This document shows, piece after piece, positions 1 through 7,763 of a stretch of DNA of 11,503 nt. Under the pieces are notes generated by a model. It did not search any database. It was not told the origin of the DNA and saw only the letters and a list, made by a program, of their open reading frames with translations. Position 1 is the first letter of the stretch. Each line of letters begins with the position of its first letter. The position numbers and the translations under genes are program-made. Source of the DNA: Lachnospiraceae bacterium UBA1066 (lineage in GTDB: Bacteria > Bacillota > Clostridia > Lachnospirales > Lachnospiraceae); contig DCDB01000023.1 of the NCBI GenBank assembly GCA_002316215.1, positions 1-11,503 of the forward strand, in the 5' to 3' direction.

Positions 1-1
1 G

Positions 2-997
2 CCGGGATTGTGCCCGGATACGACCCCTGAAGGACAATATGAGAAGATTGCGGGTAAAATTGTAAGAATCCGTCCGCAGTACTGTGTTGTGGGCAGACTT
101 TTTGACCATAATGATACGGGAATAATTGTAAAAAGTTCGGAAAAAGGCCTGATGCAGCATGATGCTTATTCATGGGAAATTACCGGAGCACATTTTGACC
201 TTGCAAAAGAACAGGACCCGGACAGCGTAATCACAAACGAAATCATTGACCAGTGGGTGGAAAGTGCAACACCTGAACAGCGGAGAGCATTTTCGGCAGA
301 ACTGTTTGATGCACTCGGCGCAGGAGGAGCAACAACCATTCAGGAACTTTCAAAGAGTGGAATCAATGAATTACAGGAAGTACTGTATGGGATGATCGGC
401 CGCAGCAGCGGCAAAGGACGTTTGGTATTCGGTAAGCTTTGCCGGGCAGTATGGAATGGCATACAGAAAAAGAAATTCTGCACAAAACAGATGGCAGAAG
501 CTGCCGGTATGTTTGTAATCGGTGTCTTTTTTATTGTAACACCGGATTATGCGCTCCGGATTCTGGGGACTGCGTTTTTTCTATGGCTCCTTGGGTATTC
601 ATCTTATCAGCTGTATCAGCAGCTGCAACTGAAAAGAAACGGAAAACCGACAGAAAGCGGAAAAATTATTTTCTTCAGTGTAGTTGCAGTGATTGAAATT
701 ATCTGTATAATTAAAAATTCCATAGCTGTTTTTTCAATTAACATGATTATGATGATTTTCTTTGGCTGGAGATCATGGACACAGCTGAATTTTTCTGCCG
801 GACTCAGAAAGAAAGGAAGCCGCATCTGGGGATTACCGCTTACAGATGCTGTTTTGTCCTGTGTTTTTGCGGTTATGGCGGCAGTATCAAGCGGAAAGAT
901 TTTTGCAGACAATATTCTGGCTGTCGGAGCATATCTGGCGTTGTGGGGTATGTTCGGTATCGGGCAGGGCGTATTGGAAATGTATGAATCAGAATGA
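2..997 (+). CDS. DUF2974/Mbeg1-like protein with C-terminal membrane domain (5' end missing)
   Basis: The reading frame is open to the left edge of the window, so the real start lies outside it; the TTG at 8 is not a convincing start. The first ~55 residues, with the stretches KIVRIRP, VVGRLF and GLMQHDAYSWEI, resemble the end of DUF2974 (Mbeg1-like, lipase-like alpha/beta hydrolase fold) proteins. A charged linker follows. From about base 500 there are three hydrophobic hairpins, roughly six membrane segments, separated by short basic loops (QLKRNGK, RKKGSR), reminiscent of the DUF308/HdeD repeat. The protein would therefore carry a cytosolic hydrolase-like domain tethered to the membrane. 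Substrate and function are unknown. It appears unrelated to the sugar genes downstream: a 308-bp gap with a putative terminator separates them. The DUF2974 assignment is moderate; DUF308 similarity is a pattern impression only. Confidence 0.72.
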   Translation, partial: PGLCPDTTPEGQYEKIAGKIVRIRPQYCVVGRLFDHNDTGIIVKSSEKGLMQHDAYSWEITGAHFDLAKEQDPDSVITNEIIDQWVESATPEQRRAFSAELFDALGAGGATTIQELSKSGINELQEVLYGMIGRSSGKGRLVFGKLCRAVWNGIQKKKFCTKQMAEAAGMFVIGVFFIVTPDYALRILGTAFFLWLLGYSSYQLYQQLQLKRNGKPTESGKIIFFSVVAVIEIICIIKNSIAVFSINMIMMIFFGWRSWTQLNFSAGLRKKGSRIWGLPLTDAVLSCVFAVMAAVSSGKIFADNILAVGAYLALWGMFGIGQGVLEMYESE

Positions 998-1305
998 TGC
1001 GGCATCCGGGATCGTAAATACGAGTTGGATTCTTTCCCAATTAAATTGAACAAACCGGATTTTGCTTTTGCAATAGGACAGAATCGGGTTTTTGTTGTAG
1101 TTATAGGAATTTTTAGGGCAGTGGTCTGAAAAGTGAAATCAAATATAAAGAGCTAGAATCCATACATAAAAACGAATATCCATTCTCAGGTTCTCTTGAA
1201 ATCATTTAGAATAAACTCAGAGCAAATTCTGCCGGCTAAATAGAAATTCACCATGGAGCAGATAAAGCTATGATTTAAGAGATAACTGGTCAGGAGGAAA
1301 ATCAT
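998..1305. other. AT-rich intergenic region between two transcription units
   Basis: This 308-bp gap holds a putative terminator for the upstream gene (1050-1093), a short coding-like stretch with an internal stop (1117-1239), and at its right end the ribosome site AGGAGG (1292-1297) of the esterase gene. The promoter of the 1306-6330 operon must lie here or in the upstream gene, but I could not find a convincing -35/-10 pair. TATAAA at 1144-1149 lacks a good -35. No copy of the 17-bp repeat seen upstream of the symporter was found here. Confidence 0.6.
1050..1093 (+). terminator. Putative rho-independent terminator after the membrane protein gene
   Basis: The left arm at 1052-1064 pairs with the right arm at 1079-1091: seven pairs (one G-T wobble), one G-G mismatch, then five more pairs, with a 14-nt loop. 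The right arm runs into TTTTT (1089-1093). It lies about 55 bases after the stop at 997. The large loop and the mismatch make it weaker than the terminator at 6336. Confidence 0.5.
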
Positions 1306-2487
1306 ATGATCTTCGAGAAAATAAAACTATATCCGGAACGTGAGGATGTGACGCTGACAGCTTATATCCTTGATGATTCCATCGAGATGCAGAAAGGAAG
1401 GAGACGCCCGGCTGTCCTCATATGTCCGGGCGGTGCTTACGTCACATGCTCGGATCGGGAGGGTGAGCCGGTTGCTATGGCATTTGCTTCCATGGGCTAC
1501 CATGCGTTCGTTCTTCGTTATTCTGTTTCCGGTTTGGCTGTTTATCCGTCGCAGATGAGAGAGATCGGCATGTCAATTCTGAAAATGAGAGAAAGAGCGG
1601 ACGAATGGAAGCTGGATCCGGAAAAGATCATTCTCTGCGGATTTTCTGCCGGAGGTCATAACGCGGCGATGTACGGCAATTGCTGGAACCGCCCGATCGT
1701 GACGGAAGCATTGCGCGCTGACGCTTCTGATCTGAAGCCGGCGGCCCAGATTCTGGGCTATCCGGTTTGTGATTATCTGGGAATGAAGGATAATTTCGGC
1801 AGGGAAATGGAGGCTTCGGCGAAGCTGATCTTTGAGCAGTCGGCGGAAGCGCTGTTCGGGAATCGTGAAATAACCGATGAACTGCTTAGGGAGGGAAGCC
1901 CTTCACGGAACGTCAGCAGTTCCACACCGCCGACTTTTCTATGGAGTACTTGTGAAGATGAACTGGTTCCGATCCGGAACAGCGTGATGATGGCAGATGC
2001 CCTGGCGCAGAATGGCATTCCGTTTGAAATGCATATATTTGAAAAAGGCGGACACGGCCTTTCACTCTCTACCCAGGCTTCAGCGGGAAATGCAAATGAA
2101 ATCCGGCCGGATACGGATCAGTGGATCCGTCTTGCCGATGCCTGGCTCATGAAGCGATTTTCGCTTTTTCATGACGAGCCGTTCAGAGAAGAGCAAAGGA
2201 ATTCATCACTCCTTATGATGGAAGGAATGGAATTTCCTGAGGGATATTATTCAGTCAAAGATACGCTTAAGGATATCATGAATAATCCTAAGACACGCGT
2301 TTTGGTTCAGAATATATCAGGGGCAGCAGCCGGTCCCGGTGAAGAAATGAAAATGGACTCCGGTATTGGGAAAATGATGGGCTGGCATCCTCTTTATACA
2401 CTTCTTGAGAAAGCGGGTTCCCATATTTCAAAAGAACAGGTGCTAAACCTTAATCAGAAACTGAATGATGTCAGGAAGGAGCTGTAA
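1306..2487 (+). CDS. Alpha/beta-hydrolase, acetyl-xylan-esterase/BD-FAE-like, with C-terminal helical tail
   Basis: A 393-residue cytosolic serine hydrolase with no signal peptide. The oxyanion-hole region is PGGAY (41-45), the nucleophile elbow is GFSAGG with Ser114, and the other likely triad members are Asp218 (CEDELVP) and His250 (GGHG). This is the pattern of small esterases that remove acetyl or other acyl groups from sugars and plant glycosides. The catalytic domain ends near residue 290. Residues ~300-393 form an extension not needed for this fold, resembling the tail of the rhamnosidase encoded two genes downstream. The start is well supported: AGGAGG at 1292-1297 with 8-base spacing. 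It is the first gene of an operon; the next gene starts 2 bases after its stop. The role in deacylating an imported rhamnosylated substrate is inferred from context; the exact acyl substrate is unknown. Confidence 0.88.
   Translation: MIFEKIKLYPEREDVTLTAYILDDSIEMQKGRRRPAVLICPGGAYVTCSDREGEPVAMAFASMGYHAFVLRYSVSGLAVYPSQMREIGMSILKMRERADEWKLDPEKIILCGFSAGGHNAAMYGNCWNRPIVTEALRADASDLKPAAQILGYPVCDYLGMKDNFGREMEASAKLIFEQSAEALFGNREITDELLREGSPSRNVSSSTPPTFLWSTCEDELVPIRNSVMMADALAQNGIPFEMHIFEKGGHGLSLSTQASAGNANEIRPDTDQWIRLADAWLMKRFSLFHDEPFREEQRNSSLLMMEGMEFPEGYYSVKDTLKDIMNNPKTRVLVQNISGAAAGPGEEMKMDSGIGKMMGWHPLYTLLEKAGSHISKEQVLNLNQKLNDVRKEL
2476..2481 (+). promoter_or_regulatory. Ribosome binding site supporting a GTG start at 2490
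   Basis: AAGGAG lies inside the end of the esterase gene, 8 bases before GTG at 2490. ATG codons at 2508, 2526 and 2568 have no comparable site, so GTG is preferred even though the family core begins only near residue 26. Confidence 0.65.
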
Positions 2488-2489
2488 GC

Positions 2490-3563
2490 GTGTCAGATCA
2501 GGCAGTTATGTGCGATGAAACTGTCATGGAGAAGTCGGGCCATACGAGGACAGCTGTGCAGCAGGTCATGCTCGGCACGATCCTTGGAAATGCAGGACAG
2601 GCGAAGGAAACGCTCCGCTTCATCCTGGAAGCAGGTTATGATGGCATTGAACTTAACGGTTTCATGATCCGCAGGATGCCGCCGTCAGTACGCCTCCTGA
2701 CGAAATTTGCAGGCATGCCTGTCGGGAAAAGCGGAAGTCTTGACTGGCTGCCGATTATCAGGGAGAGCGGGCTGGAGGTTCCATCCATTCATGAGGATCT
2801 CGGCACTATTGAAAACAATTTCTCATCCGTAGTTAAAGAAGCAAAGGACTTTTGTACGGACACAGTCGTTATTACAGGCATGTATCGTTTCGATTACTCA
2901 AGCATGGAAGAGCTGACATCTCTATGCAATCGTCTCAATGAGAGCGGAAAGAAACTGGCCGGAGAAGGGATTGCCCTGCTTTATCACAATCATAATGCTG
3001 AATTCCGTAAAGTCCAGGGATACGAGCAATTTTTAACCGGAAGAGTGGGGCGCGAAACGCAGAGAGTGAAGTCTGGCCACTCGATGTATGCTGTAAACCC
3101 GGACCATAAGATGCATTCAGTAAACCCGGGCCGGAAAATGAAATTCGGGAAAGTTGAATATACATCTTCTGACTGCCCTGCATTTCCCTGGGAAGAGAAG
3201 ACGGCATTTGACTTCCTTCTGGAGCAGACGGATCCGCGTTACGTGAATTTTGAGTTCGATTCATACTGGGCGGCAGAAGCCGGAGCCGATCCGCTCTTCA
3301 TCATGAAGAAACTCGGAAACAGGATGAAACTTTATCACATCAACGACCGGGGAACGAGGCTTGCAGGAAAGTCCATGACACCGATTCTGAAATCAGACAG
3401 CATGGAACTTGGCTATGGAAACATGAATCTGATTTCCCTGCTGAATCAGGCAAAGAATAACGGAGCCAGGGCGGTCATCCTGGAAAGCCATAAGAACTGG
3501 GCGGAAAAATCCCCGGTCAGAAGTCTTCAGATAAGTGCAGAATTCCTGAAGGAATTCATATAA
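2490..3563 (+). CDS. Sugar phosphate isomerase/epimerase-like TIM-barrel protein with an internal insertion
   Basis: A 357-residue member of the xylose-isomerase-like/AP-endonuclease-2 TIM-barrel superfamily. Visible signatures are GYDGIEL (Glu54), His101, YHNHNAEF (165-172), FEFDSYWAAEAGADP (Asp257), LYHINDRG (His283, Asp286) and ILES (Glu332). These fit the usual metal-binding Glu/Asp/His set. Relatives act as epimerases, inosose dehydratases or keto-sugar lyases, so the reaction here cannot be named. Between the strand ending at ~172 and the helix starting at ~238 there is an unusually long segment, about 45 residues more than I expect for the family, including a 9-residue tandem repeat (199-216). 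Catalytic motifs on both sides are intact, so the gene looks functional. It starts with GTG, 2 bases after the esterase stop, and is followed by the rhamnosidase 16 bases later. A role in processing a sugar released from the substrate is inferred. Confidence 0.82.
   Translation: MSDQAVMCDETVMEKSGHTRTAVQQVMLGTILGNAGQAKETLRFILEAGYDGIELNGFMIRRMPPSVRLLTKFAGMPVGKSGSLDWLPIIRESGLEVPSIHEDLGTIENNFSSVVKEAKDFCTDTVVITGMYRFDYSSMEELTSLCNRLNESGKKLAGEGIALLYHNHNAEFRKVQGYEQFLTGRVGRETQRVKSGHSMYAVNPDHKMHSVNPGRKMKFGKVEYTSSDCPAFPWEEKTAFDFLLEQTDPRYVNFEFDSYWAAEAGADPLFIMKKLGNRMKLYHINDRGTRLAGKSMTPILKSDSMELGYGNMNLISLLNQAKNNGARAVILESHKNWAEKSPVRSLQISAEFLKEFI
3084..3137 (+). repeat. In-frame 27-bp tandem duplication inside the TIM-barrel gene
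   Basis: Two adjacent 27-base units, 3084-3110 and 3111-3137, match at 20 of 27 positions. They encode MYAVNPDHK and MHSVNPGRK. A third unit is not recognisable, although Met-Lys follows. The repeat lies within the insertion of the TIM-barrel protein and keeps the reading frame. Confidence 0.85.
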
Positions 3564-3579
3564 AGGAGGATCCGGAACC

Positions 3580-6330
3580 ATGAGAATCTATGACTGCAAG
3601 GTAAATCATCTGACAAATCCTGTAGGATTCCGTATGGAAAGAACCGCATTTTCATGGAAAACTGACGGAGCGGTGGGAAAATTTCAAACCGCGGCCAGAA
3701 TTGAAGCTGCATCTGATCCGGAGTTCACGAAGATTATTTATGACTCTGGTTTCGATGAGAAGGCGGATAGCCTTGCCTGCCCGGCGGATATCAGACTGGA
3801 ACCGCGTACGCGCATCTGGTGGAGGGTGTCCGTTCGTACGGATGCGGGCGAGGAAGGAACTTCACCGGTCCAGTTTTTTGAAACATCGAAAATGGATGAG
3901 CCGTGGTGCGCCTCATGGATTTCCTGCAGCAAGGAAGAGGAGAGGCATCCGGTTTTCATTAAGAAGATAAAACTGAAGAAACGGATTGAAAGGGCACGTC
4001 TGTATATCTGTGGCCTGGGACTTTATGAAGCAGGCATTGACGGGCAGAAGATCGGGAACGAGTATCTGACGCCTTACTGCAATGACTATAATGAATGGGT
4101 ACAATACCAGACATTTGATGTGACGGAGGCTTTGAATAAAGATTTTGCAGAGAAAGCGGAATCTGTATTTTCCGTCCTTCTGGGGAATGGCTGGTACAAG
4201 GGGCGTTTCGGGTTTACGACAAAGGAGGAAAAAGGCTTCTACGGGGACAGCTGGAAGCTGATCGCGGAGCTCCGTTTGACTTATGAAGACGGCGCGGAAG
4301 CTGTCATCGGAACGGATGACAGCTGGACGGTTGAAAGAAGCTGTCTTACGTATTCAAGTATCTATGGCGGTGAGATAAGGGATGATACGCTGAATGAGTT
4401 ACCGGAAGAGAAAGCCGTCCTCTGTGATGCACCGAAAGGACGGCTGACGGCGAGAATGTCATTGCCCGTGACAGTGCATGAAATATTGCCCGTCAGGGAA
4501 ATCATCATAACACCGGACGGGGAAAAAGTTCTCGATATAGGACAGGAGTTCACAGGTATTTTCCGTCTGCATGTAAAAGTACCGGCCGGTACAAAGGTGC
4601 ATCTTCAGACAGGGGAGATCCTGCAGGGCGGGAATTTCTACCGAGACAACTTGCGTTCTGCCAGATCCGAATATATCTATATTTCCGACGGGCAGGAACG
4701 TGAACTGGAACCAAAATTCACGTTCTACGGCTATCGTTACGTTAAGGTCGACGGCATCCCGAATCTTAAAAAAGAAGACTTCACGGGTCTTGCCCTGTAC
4801 AGCGGGATCGGGGAAGTCGGCAGAGCCGAAACCGGGAGCGTCCTGGTCAATCGGCTGCTGTCCAACATTCGATGGGGACTCAGGAGCAATTTTCTTGATG
4901 TGCCGACGGACTGCCCGCAGAGGGACGAACGCATGGGATGGACGGGAGATGCGCAGGTCATTTCGCCGACGGCCTGCTACCTGCTTGAGCCGTATGCCTT
5001 CTATGCGAAGTATCTGCATGATATGGCGGAGGAGCAGAAGAGCCTTGACGGGAAGGTGCCGCAGGTTGTGCCTTCCGTCGGAAATACGGATACATCATCC
5101 GTATGGGGAGATGCCGCCTGCATCATTCCATGGAATTTGTATTCATTTTACGGAGATATTTCTATCCTGCAGGATCAGTATGAAAGCATGAAGGCATGGG
5201 TTGAATATGTGCGCGGAGTTGACGGCAGCCATCACGGCTGGAGAAACGTTTTTCAGTACGGAGACTGGCTGGCCCTTGACAATATTGCCGGCGGTGCCGA
5301 GACAGCCATGGGCGGGACGGATGAGGAATTCATCGCTGATATCGCCTATGCGGAAAGTGCCGGCATCCTGTCGCGGTCGGCTGCGCTTCTTGGCAGGAAC
5401 GATGACGCGGACGAATATGACAGACTTTCTAAAAACATCCTCCAGGGTGTCAGGGATGAATATTTTTCAAAGACAGGGCGCTGCTGCGTCAAGACGCAGA
5501 CAGGACTTTTACTGACACTGAAATATCATCTGTCTGATAATGAAGAACTGATCTGCTCGATGCTGCGAAAACTTTTCAAGGCAGGAGACAATAAGCTGAG
5601 GACAGGCTTTGTCGGAACTCCGATCCTGTGCGATACCCTTTCGGATTACGGAATGGACGACCTTTCCTGGGCCCTGCTCCTGAATGAGGAATATCCCGGA
5701 TGGCTGCATGAGGTAAAGCTCGGGGCAACGACGGTGTGGGAAAGATGGAACAGCGTTCAGGATGACGGAAGTATTTCCGGGACAGGCATGAATTCACTCA
5801 ACCATTATACCTATGGATCAATTGCGGAATGGATATATTCCCATGCGGCTGGAATTGCGCGAAGTCCCGAGGTGCCCGGTTTCAGGAAGGCAGTCCTTAA
5901 ACCTTCTCTCAACTGGAAGATACGATTTGTTTCGGCGGAATATGAATCGCCGTCGGGAACTTATAAGAGTTCCTGGAAGATGACGGCTCCTTCCCATGTT
6001 GAATACCGCTGCACGATTCCGTTCGGATGTACGGCAAGGCTTGAGCTTCCATTGGAAAAGGAAGGCCGCGTGAAAATGCTGGACGCAGGTGATTATGAAT
6101 TTTCATATGAGACGGCAGTGCCTCTTCGGAAGAGCTTCAGTATCGATACGCCGATTAAAGATCTGATTGCAGATCCGGAGGTTTCGGCGAAATTAGCGGG
6201 CATCCTGCCTCTTGCTCAGGTGCCTCCGCGTGCGCAGATGCTTTCTTTGCGGGTATTGAATGAGAAATTCGGCGCACGGATGACAGAGGAACAGCTTGAA
6301 GGAATCAATGCCTTATTGAAATCAATCTGA
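3580..6330 (+). CDS. Alpha-L-rhamnosidase, glycoside hydrolase family 78
   Basis: A 916-residue enzyme that removes terminal alpha-L-rhamnose from glycosides by inversion. In order it shows an N-terminal Ig-like part (~1-110), the rhamnosidase N-terminal beta domain (~130-300, with GLYEAGIDGQKIG), a second beta domain (~305-410), the (alpha/alpha)6 catalytic barrel (~415-770) and a C-terminal beta sandwich (~775-850). The family motif DCPQRDERMGWTGD (444-457) carries the predicted general acid Glu450 with Asp444, Asp449 and Asp457. GATTVWERW carries the predicted general base Glu721. No signal peptide is visible, suggesting action on an imported glycoside. Residues 853-916 form an extra helical tail that resembles the esterase tail. 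The start is supported by AAGGAGGA (3563-3570), which begins at the stop codon of the upstream gene. It is the last gene of the operon, followed by a strong terminator. Confidence 0.95.
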   Translation: MRIYDCKVNHLTNPVGFRMERTAFSWKTDGAVGKFQTAARIEAASDPEFTKIIYDSGFDEKADSLACPADIRLEPRTRIWWRVSVRTDAGEEGTSPVQFFETSKMDEPWCASWISCSKEEERHPVFIKKIKLKKRIERARLYICGLGLYEAGIDGQKIGNEYLTPYCNDYNEWVQYQTFDVTEALNKDFAEKAESVFSVLLGNGWYKGRFGFTTKEEKGFYGDSWKLIAELRLTYEDGAEAVIGTDDSWTVERSCLTYSSIYGGEIRDDTLNELPEEKAVLCDAPKGRLTARMSLPVTVHEILPVREIIITPDGEKVLDIGQEFTGIFRLHVKVPAGTKVHLQTGEILQGGNFYRDNLRSARSEYIYISDGQERELEPKFTFYGYRYVKVDGIPNLKKEDFTGLALYSGIGEVGRAETGSVLVNRLLSNIRWGLRSNFLDVPTDCPQRDERMGWTGDAQVISPTACYLLEPYAFYAKYLHDMAEEQKSLDGKVPQVVPSVGNTDTSSVWGDAACIIPWNLYSFYGDISILQDQYESMKAWVEYVRGVDGSHHGWRNVFQYGDWLALDNIAGGAETAMGGTDEEFIADIAYAESAGILSRSAALLGRNDDADEYDRLSKNILQGVRDEYFSKTGRCCVKTQTGLLLTLKYHLSDNEELICSMLRKLFKAGDNKLRTGFVGTPILCDTLSDYGMDDLSWALLLNEEYPGWLHEVKLGATTVWERWNSVQDDGSISGTGMNSLNHYTYGSIAEWIYSHAAGIARSPEVPGFRKAVLKPSLNWKIRFVSAEYESPSGTYKSSWKMTAPSHVEYRCTIPFGCTARLELPLEKEGRVKMLDAGDYEFSYETAVPLRKSFSIDTPIKDLIADPEVSAKLAGILPLAQVPPRAQMLSLRVLNEKFGARMTEEQLEGINALLKSI

Positions 6331-6335
6331 ATAAC

Positions 6336-6389
6336 GGCCGGGGCAGGTTAGCTGCGAAAAATTCGCAGCGACAGCCCCGGCCTTTTTTT
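6336..6389 (+). terminator. Strong rho-independent terminator with nested hairpins
   Basis: A perfect 9-bp GC-rich stem, GGCCGGGGC (6336-6344) with GCCCCGGCC (6374-6382), is followed directly by seven T residues (6383-6389). Inside it is a second perfect 8-bp stem, 6351-6358 with 6362-6369, with a 3-base loop. It begins 5 bases after the rhamnosidase stop. On the opposite strand no T-run follows the stem, so it looks directional and would not clearly end the regulator transcript coming the other way. Confidence 0.93.
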
Positions 6390-6431
6390 ATGAAGATGAA
6401 AAAATCAGGGAATAAAGGAGTGATATATCTG

Positions 6432-7646
6432 TCAAACGGTGCTGTATTTTTCGCGATACAGGCTGGGCGGCATACCGGCAATCTTCAGAAACTGATCCGT
6501 AAAGTAGCTGCGGGAGCAGAAATTCAGCTGATCGCTGATTTCCTGAATACTGATGCGTGTCGAAGAAAGAAGCATCTTGGCATAATCGATTTTAGCCTTA
6601 TTGATGTAGGAATGGATGCTTTGACCGGTTTCAGTCTTGAACTTGCGCGAAAGATAATAGGAGCTGTAGCCTGTCATTTGGGCAAGCTGTTCAATATCAA
6701 TTTTTTCTTTGATATGCATGTCGATGGTGTCGCAGCAGGAACGGACGGGTTTTGAGACAGAAGGATCAGCCCGGCATTTGTGTACGCGGTAAACGAAATC
6801 ATTGTACATCGTACCGTTCAGCACAGTAAGGTCGCTGAGCGTTTTACATGCATCAATCTGTTCCGTATAAAGGTCGTTCAGCGTGTAGGCGGTCGGTGCA
6901 GGGAGTCCTCCGCGGATCGCGGCGCGGCTGACCAGAGCCAGAAATGTGACGGCGGTATATTTGGCAAGCTGTACCGGGCTGCTGATGGACGCTTTGACGC
7001 CGGAACTTAAGTTGGAAGCATGGACGAAGATTTCCTTGTAGTCCATATTGCCTTCCTGTACCATACGCATCAGTTCCTCTTCGGCATTATTGATGCCCGG
7101 ATGCAGATCGGCATGTATACTGTCGGGGTCTTTCTGTGCAGGTTCCCGGTGCCGCGTGTCCTGATGCTGAAGATCCCCGACGGAAATTTTTCTTCCGGTC
7201 AGGCAGTCATGCAGCATGACTGAAAACTGAAAAAATTGGGCGGCAGGAACAACAGGCACCAATTTCATCTGGCGCAGGAAATTCATTTTCAGCGAAACTG
7301 CAATATTGCGCCTGTCCAGCTCCGCCTCGAGATTCGATGTCGGGTTCATGCTAATGAAGACAGGTCCCATAATATAGATCCGTACAGTTTCATTTTTCTC
7401 TTTTTCGAAATCCGCAGTCCACATCAGGCCGAGCGAGTTGGAGAGGATGATCGGAAAATCGGATGATTCCATATGTTCCATAAGAAATGTATGAGCAGAG
7501 CTCATCATAAAAAGACTGCCAAAAATTTCCGGACTTGGCGCATCGGTCGACTGAAGATGCATATCCGGAGCGTAAACGGAAAACGGTATTTTATAGATGC
7601 ACTGGACCAGTTCTTTGAAAAAAGACAGTTTTTCTTCCGTCTTCAT
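6432..7646 (-). CDS. AraC-family transcriptional regulator
   Basis: A 404-residue regulator. Its last ~102 residues are an AraC-type DNA-binding domain with two helix-turn-helix units: the first around 316-337 (IEQLAQMTGYSSYYLSRKFK), the second around 364-385 (IQEISDQLNFCSRSYFTDQF), ending in GMPPSLYREKY. The first ~300 residues show no obvious cupin, two-component receiver or membrane segment. I take them as the ligand-sensing part seen in many clostridial AraC proteins near glycosidase genes. The frame stays open to 7784, but I place the start at 7646 because a good ribosome site precedes it and the extra 46 codons cover promoter-like DNA. It lies between the two sugar operons and is divergent from the symporter gene, so it likely controls at least that operon and perhaps itself. 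The inducer is unknown; an intact or partly degraded glycoside is plausible. Confidence 0.9.
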   Translation of the reverse strand: MKTEEKLSFFKELVQCIYKIPFSVYAPDMHLQSTDAPSPEIFGSLFMMSSAHTFLMEHMESSDFPIILSNSLGLMWTADFEKEKNETVRIYIMGPVFISMNPTSNLEAELDRRNIAVSLKMNFLRQMKLVPVVPAAQFFQFSVMLHDCLTGRKISVGDLQHQDTRHREPAQKDPDSIHADLHPGINNAEEELMRMVQEGNMDYKEIFVHASNLSSGVKASISSPVQLAKYTAVTFLALVSRAAIRGGLPAPTAYTLNDLYTEQIDACKTLSDLTVLNGTMYNDFVYRVHKCRADPSVSKPVRSCCDTIDMHIKEKIDIEQLAQMTGYSSYYLSRKFKTETGQSIHSYINKAKIDYAKMLLSSTRISIQEISDQLNFCSRSYFTDQFLKIAGMPPSLYREKYSTV

Positions 7647-7653
7647 TGAAAGT

Positions 7654-7659
7654 CTCCTC
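7654..7659 (-). promoter_or_regulatory. Ribosome binding site fixing the regulator start at 7646
   Basis: Read on the - strand, GAGGAG stands 7 bases before the ATG at 7646-7644. The ATG at 7784, which would give a longer protein, lacks such a site. Confidence 0.75.
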
Positions 7660-7713
7660 TCGGGCACAGGTGCCGAACGATATTTTACCCTGTAATAAGA
7701 TGTGATTATATTA

Positions 7714-7730
7714 GTCATTATAACAGGAAA
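7714..7730. promoter_or_regulatory. Candidate AraC operator, copy 1
   Basis: The sequence GTCATTATAACAGGAAA matches 14 of 17 bases of a second copy at 7764-7780, in the same orientation and exactly 50 bp away. Direct repeats separated by about five helical turns are typical of AraC-family binding. This copy overlaps the putative promoter of the regulator's own gene, suggesting autorepression. That the regulator binds here is inference. Confidence 0.45.
7717..7725 (-). promoter_or_regulatory. Putative extended -10 promoter of the AraC regulator gene
   Basis: On the - strand this reads TGTTATAAT: a consensus TATAAT with the TG extension. No strong -35 hexamer stands at the usual distance, as is common for extended -10 promoters. 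The leader to the start at 7646 would be about 65 bases. It coincides with the first 17-bp repeat, so a protein bound there would block it. Confidence 0.5.
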
Positions 7731-7763
7731 TTTGCGAAAAGCCATAAGAAAAACTGAAAAACT

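Noticed and set aside
1196..1201. TTGAAA as a -35 (or part of a cre site) for the esterase operon
   Set aside because: No acceptable -10 lies 16-18 bases downstream. The surrounding bases lack the central CG of a catabolite-responsive element.
4459..5019. Antisense open frame (186 codons) within the rhamnosidase gene
   Set aside because: It overlaps the catalytic-motif region of GH78 in the sense frame and shows no domain of its own.
6390..6755. + strand open frame (121 codons) right after the terminator
   Set aside because: It is the complement of the DNA-binding domain of the AraC gene, and no ribosome site precedes its ATG.
7663..7674. Palindrome GGCACAGGTGCC in the regulator leader
   Set aside because: The 2-base centre leaves only a 4-bp hairpin, and no second copy is seen, so it is too weak to call an operator or attenuator.
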